From positions 39,404 to 103,403 of the forward strand of contig NZ_QXIR01000018.1 of assembly GCF_003581585.1 (NCBI RefSeq): 64,000 nucleotides of DNA, written 5' to 3'. The notes under the pieces were generated by a model, which worked only from the letters and a program-made list of their open reading frames with translations, was not told the origin of the DNA and made no database searches. Position numbers and translations under genes: made by a program. Shown here one piece after another: positions 62,832 to 64,000 of this stretch (within the stretch, counting starts at the first letter, position 1; every line of letters starts with the position of its first letter). This stretch comes from Bacillus salacetis. Its GTDB lineage: Bacteria > Bacillota > Bacilli > Bacillales > Bacillaceae_B.

Positions 62832-63707
62832 ATGGAAGATATTTTACGACCCATATATCAAGAAAGGGCCAGCCAGCCAAATACATTGGGAGTTCTGATG
62901 ATTGATCAGCGCCAAAAAGCAAGCCCGCTGACAGACACGTTTGATATAGTTTTACTCATTATAGTGAAGGAATCGGAAACGCCTGTTTACATCAAGCATT
63001 ATTCATATGAACAGCAAAAGGCCGCCTTGCATATTGTAAGTGAGGAAAAGCTGAAAGAATGGATGCTGCTCGGCACTAATAGAAAAATCGTTGAATGGCT
63101 GTTCAATGGAAAGATTATTTTTGACAGGAACGAATACATCAGTAATTTAAAAACGGAATTGAGGGACTTCCCATTCTATGGAAGGAAGATCAAAATCGGG
63201 CTTGAATTCTCCAAGCTCATAAGAAGGTATCTGGATGGAAAGGCGTTTTTTGAAAACAGGCATTACCTTGATGCATATAACCATGTAGTCCATTCCCTTC
63301 ATCACCTTGCCCGTCTGGCGGTGATCGAGAATGGCTTCCACCCTGAGGTAACCGTATGGAATCAGGTTAAACAAATTGAACCTGAAATTTTTAAACTCTA
63401 TGAGGAACTGATCAACAGTGAGGAAAATCTTGAAAAAAGGCTGGAACTTTTATTCCTGGCAAGTGAATTCCTGATCCATTCCAGACTGAAGATAGGTTCG
63501 GAGCACTTGATCAGTATAATGGCTGAAAAAGATCAATGGAGTTTTAATGAGCTTCAGGAACAGGAAGAAGTCATACCTTATTCAGTAGATTTAAGTGTTC
63601 TTATCGAGTATCTGTCTGAAAAAAACATATTGGAAACAGTCAATGTGGAAACCAAAGGACATGGGCTTTACCATAGATATTACAGAGTTCCAAAAAAGTT
63701 ATATTAA
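62832..63707 (+). CDS. ygxA: nucleotidyltransferase-like protein YgxA
   Basis: 291 residues, GGAGG 9-10 bases before the ATG. The N-terminal 110 residues resemble a nucleotidyltransferase-like fold with the strand DTFDIVLLIIVK, but the catalytic GS(x)DxD motif is not obvious, so activity is doubtful. The C-terminal part is a helical domain (FYGRKIKIGLEFSKLIRRYL). Corresponds to B. subtilis YgxA, which lies directly upstream of an rRNA operon, exactly as here. Confidence 0.87.
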   Translation: MEDILRPIYQERASQPNTLGVLMIDQRQKASPLTDTFDIVLLIIVKESETPVYIKHYSYEQQKAALHIVSEEKLKEWMLLGTNRKIVEWLFNGKIIFDRNEYISNLKTELRDFPFYGRKIKIGLEFSKLIRRYLDGKAFFENRHYLDAYNHVVHSLHHLARLAVIENGFHPEVTVWNQVKQIEPEIFKLYEELINSEENLEKRLELLFLASEFLIHSRLKIGSEHLISIMAEKDQWSFNELQEQEEVIPYSVDLSVLIEYLSEKNILETVNVETKGHGLYHRYYRVPKKLY

Positions 63708-63722
63708 AATATCATAAATCTG

Positions 63723-63751
63723 TTGACTTCGGTTTGGATCCTTGTTATATT
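63723..63751 (+). promoter_or_regulatory. rrn promoter P1
   Basis: TTGACT, 17-base spacer, TATATT. First of two strong sigma-A promoters in the region upstream of the rRNA operon. Confidence 0.85.
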
Positions 63752-63757
63752 AATAAA

Positions 63758-63799
63758 CGTCGCTGCTGAACGAAATAATATTTTTTGGTTGGCAGCGAC
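63758..63799. other. hairpin between the two rrn promoters
   Basis: 8-bp stem GTCGCTGC / GCAGCGAC enclosing 26 bases with a poly-T stretch inside. It lies in the leader transcribed from P1 only. Confidence 0.55.
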
Positions 63800-63853
63800 T
63801 GAGTTTCACAAATAACACCCTGAAAAATCTTTCAAAAAACTTTCAAAAAGTTA

Positions 63854-63882
63854 TTGACTGGATAACAAAGAGGTGTTAAGAT
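63854..63882 (+). promoter_or_regulatory. rrn promoter P2
   Basis: TTGACT, 17-base spacer, TAAGAT, 103 bp after the P1 -10, the usual tandem spacing of Bacillus rrn promoters. Confidence 0.85.
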
Positions 63883-64000
63883 AATAAAGTCGCCAAAAAT
63901 GAGCGGCGAACGATTGAACCTTGAAAACTGAACAAAACAAGACAAAACGTCAACGTTAATTCTAGTAAGAACTTTGGTTCTTAAAAGTTGCTAACACTTA
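63883..64000 (+). other. 16S rRNA leader; 16S gene begins beyond the window
   Basis: Contains the Bacillus rrn leader stretch CCTTGAAAACTGAACAAAAC. The 16S 5' end (usually GGAGAGTTTGATCCTGG) has not appeared by position 64000, so the gene itself is outside. Confidence 0.75.

Noticed and set aside
63883..64000. 16S rRNA gene start inside the window
   Set aside because: The leader is present, but the conserved 5' end of 16S rRNA has not begun by the last base.

Overview
The window is a chromosomal segment of a low-to-moderate G+C, endospore-forming member of the Bacillaceae. Gene content and order follow the Bacillus subtilis yfk-yfj-yfh-yga block closely: pdaA, yfjP, yfjO, yfhD, yfhE, yfhF, recX, yfhH, sspK, yfhJ, yfhP, mutY, yfhS, fabL, sspE, ygaB, ygaC, ygaD, then hemL/gsaB, bcp, perR, ygzB and ygxA. 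The window ends in the leader of an rRNA operon, which is also what follows ygxA in B. subtilis. Spore genes (sspE, sspK, pdaA) and Gram-positive ribosome binding sites agree. Several genes absent from B. subtilis at this place (class I fumarase, a frameshifted alanine/glycine symporter, a stand-alone glutamate synthase large subunit, a class A flavin monooxygenase with a methyltransferase) suggest a Bacillaceae genus outside the B. subtilis group. I cannot name the species.

Layout. 1-5.5 kb: 5'-partial MFS exporter, aminopeptidase AmpS, the divergent nitric-oxide pair nsrR/hmp with two operator-like sites, and small genes. 5.7-9 kb: a membrane chemoreceptor divergent from motAB, which has a sigma-D-like promoter. 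9-13.5 kb: frameshifted AGCS symporter, FAD monooxygenase plus methyltransferase, and general-stress yfkM behind a sigma-B-like promoter. 13.6-23 kb: yfkK, a YtxH protein with YihY, a ZosA-like metal ATPase, yfkF, an OsmC protein, a PNPOx-like stress protein, yfkD and an acetyltransferase. 23-29 kb: fumarase, a 53-bp tandem repeat array, pdaA, an AlkA-type glycosylase, an RNA methyltransferase, then a long palindrome and a DnaA-box cluster. 29-39.7 kb: the yfh/yga housekeeping and spore block. 39.8-48.7 kb: ABC exporter ygaD, a five-gene oligopeptide importer operon and ygaE. 49-58 kb: a GltB-type glutamate synthase under a probable CcpA cre site, hemL, and a three-gene ABC-2 exporter. 58.5-64 kb: a K+ channel, bcp, a 2-hydroxyacid dehydrogenase with a cobalamin adenosyltransferase, perR with its own PerR box, ygzB, ygxA and tandem rrn promoters.

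How the parts relate. Most genes are housekeeping, stress or sporulation functions. Three defence layers lie here: NO (nsrR/hmp), peroxide (perR, bcp) and general stress (yfkM, OsmC and PNPOx-like proteins). DNA repair is represented by mutY, the AlkA-type glycosylase and recX.

The most unusual content is non-coding. A family of roughly 50-196 bp elements with inverted ends (GGCTSTTTTCG) occurs at least six times in intergenic gaps. Five copies have matching or near-matching 8-bp flanking direct repeats, which marks it as a miniature transposable element. Other standouts are the 53-bp array with nested duplication, a 51-bp near-perfect palindrome, and a DnaA-box cluster in a convergent gap.
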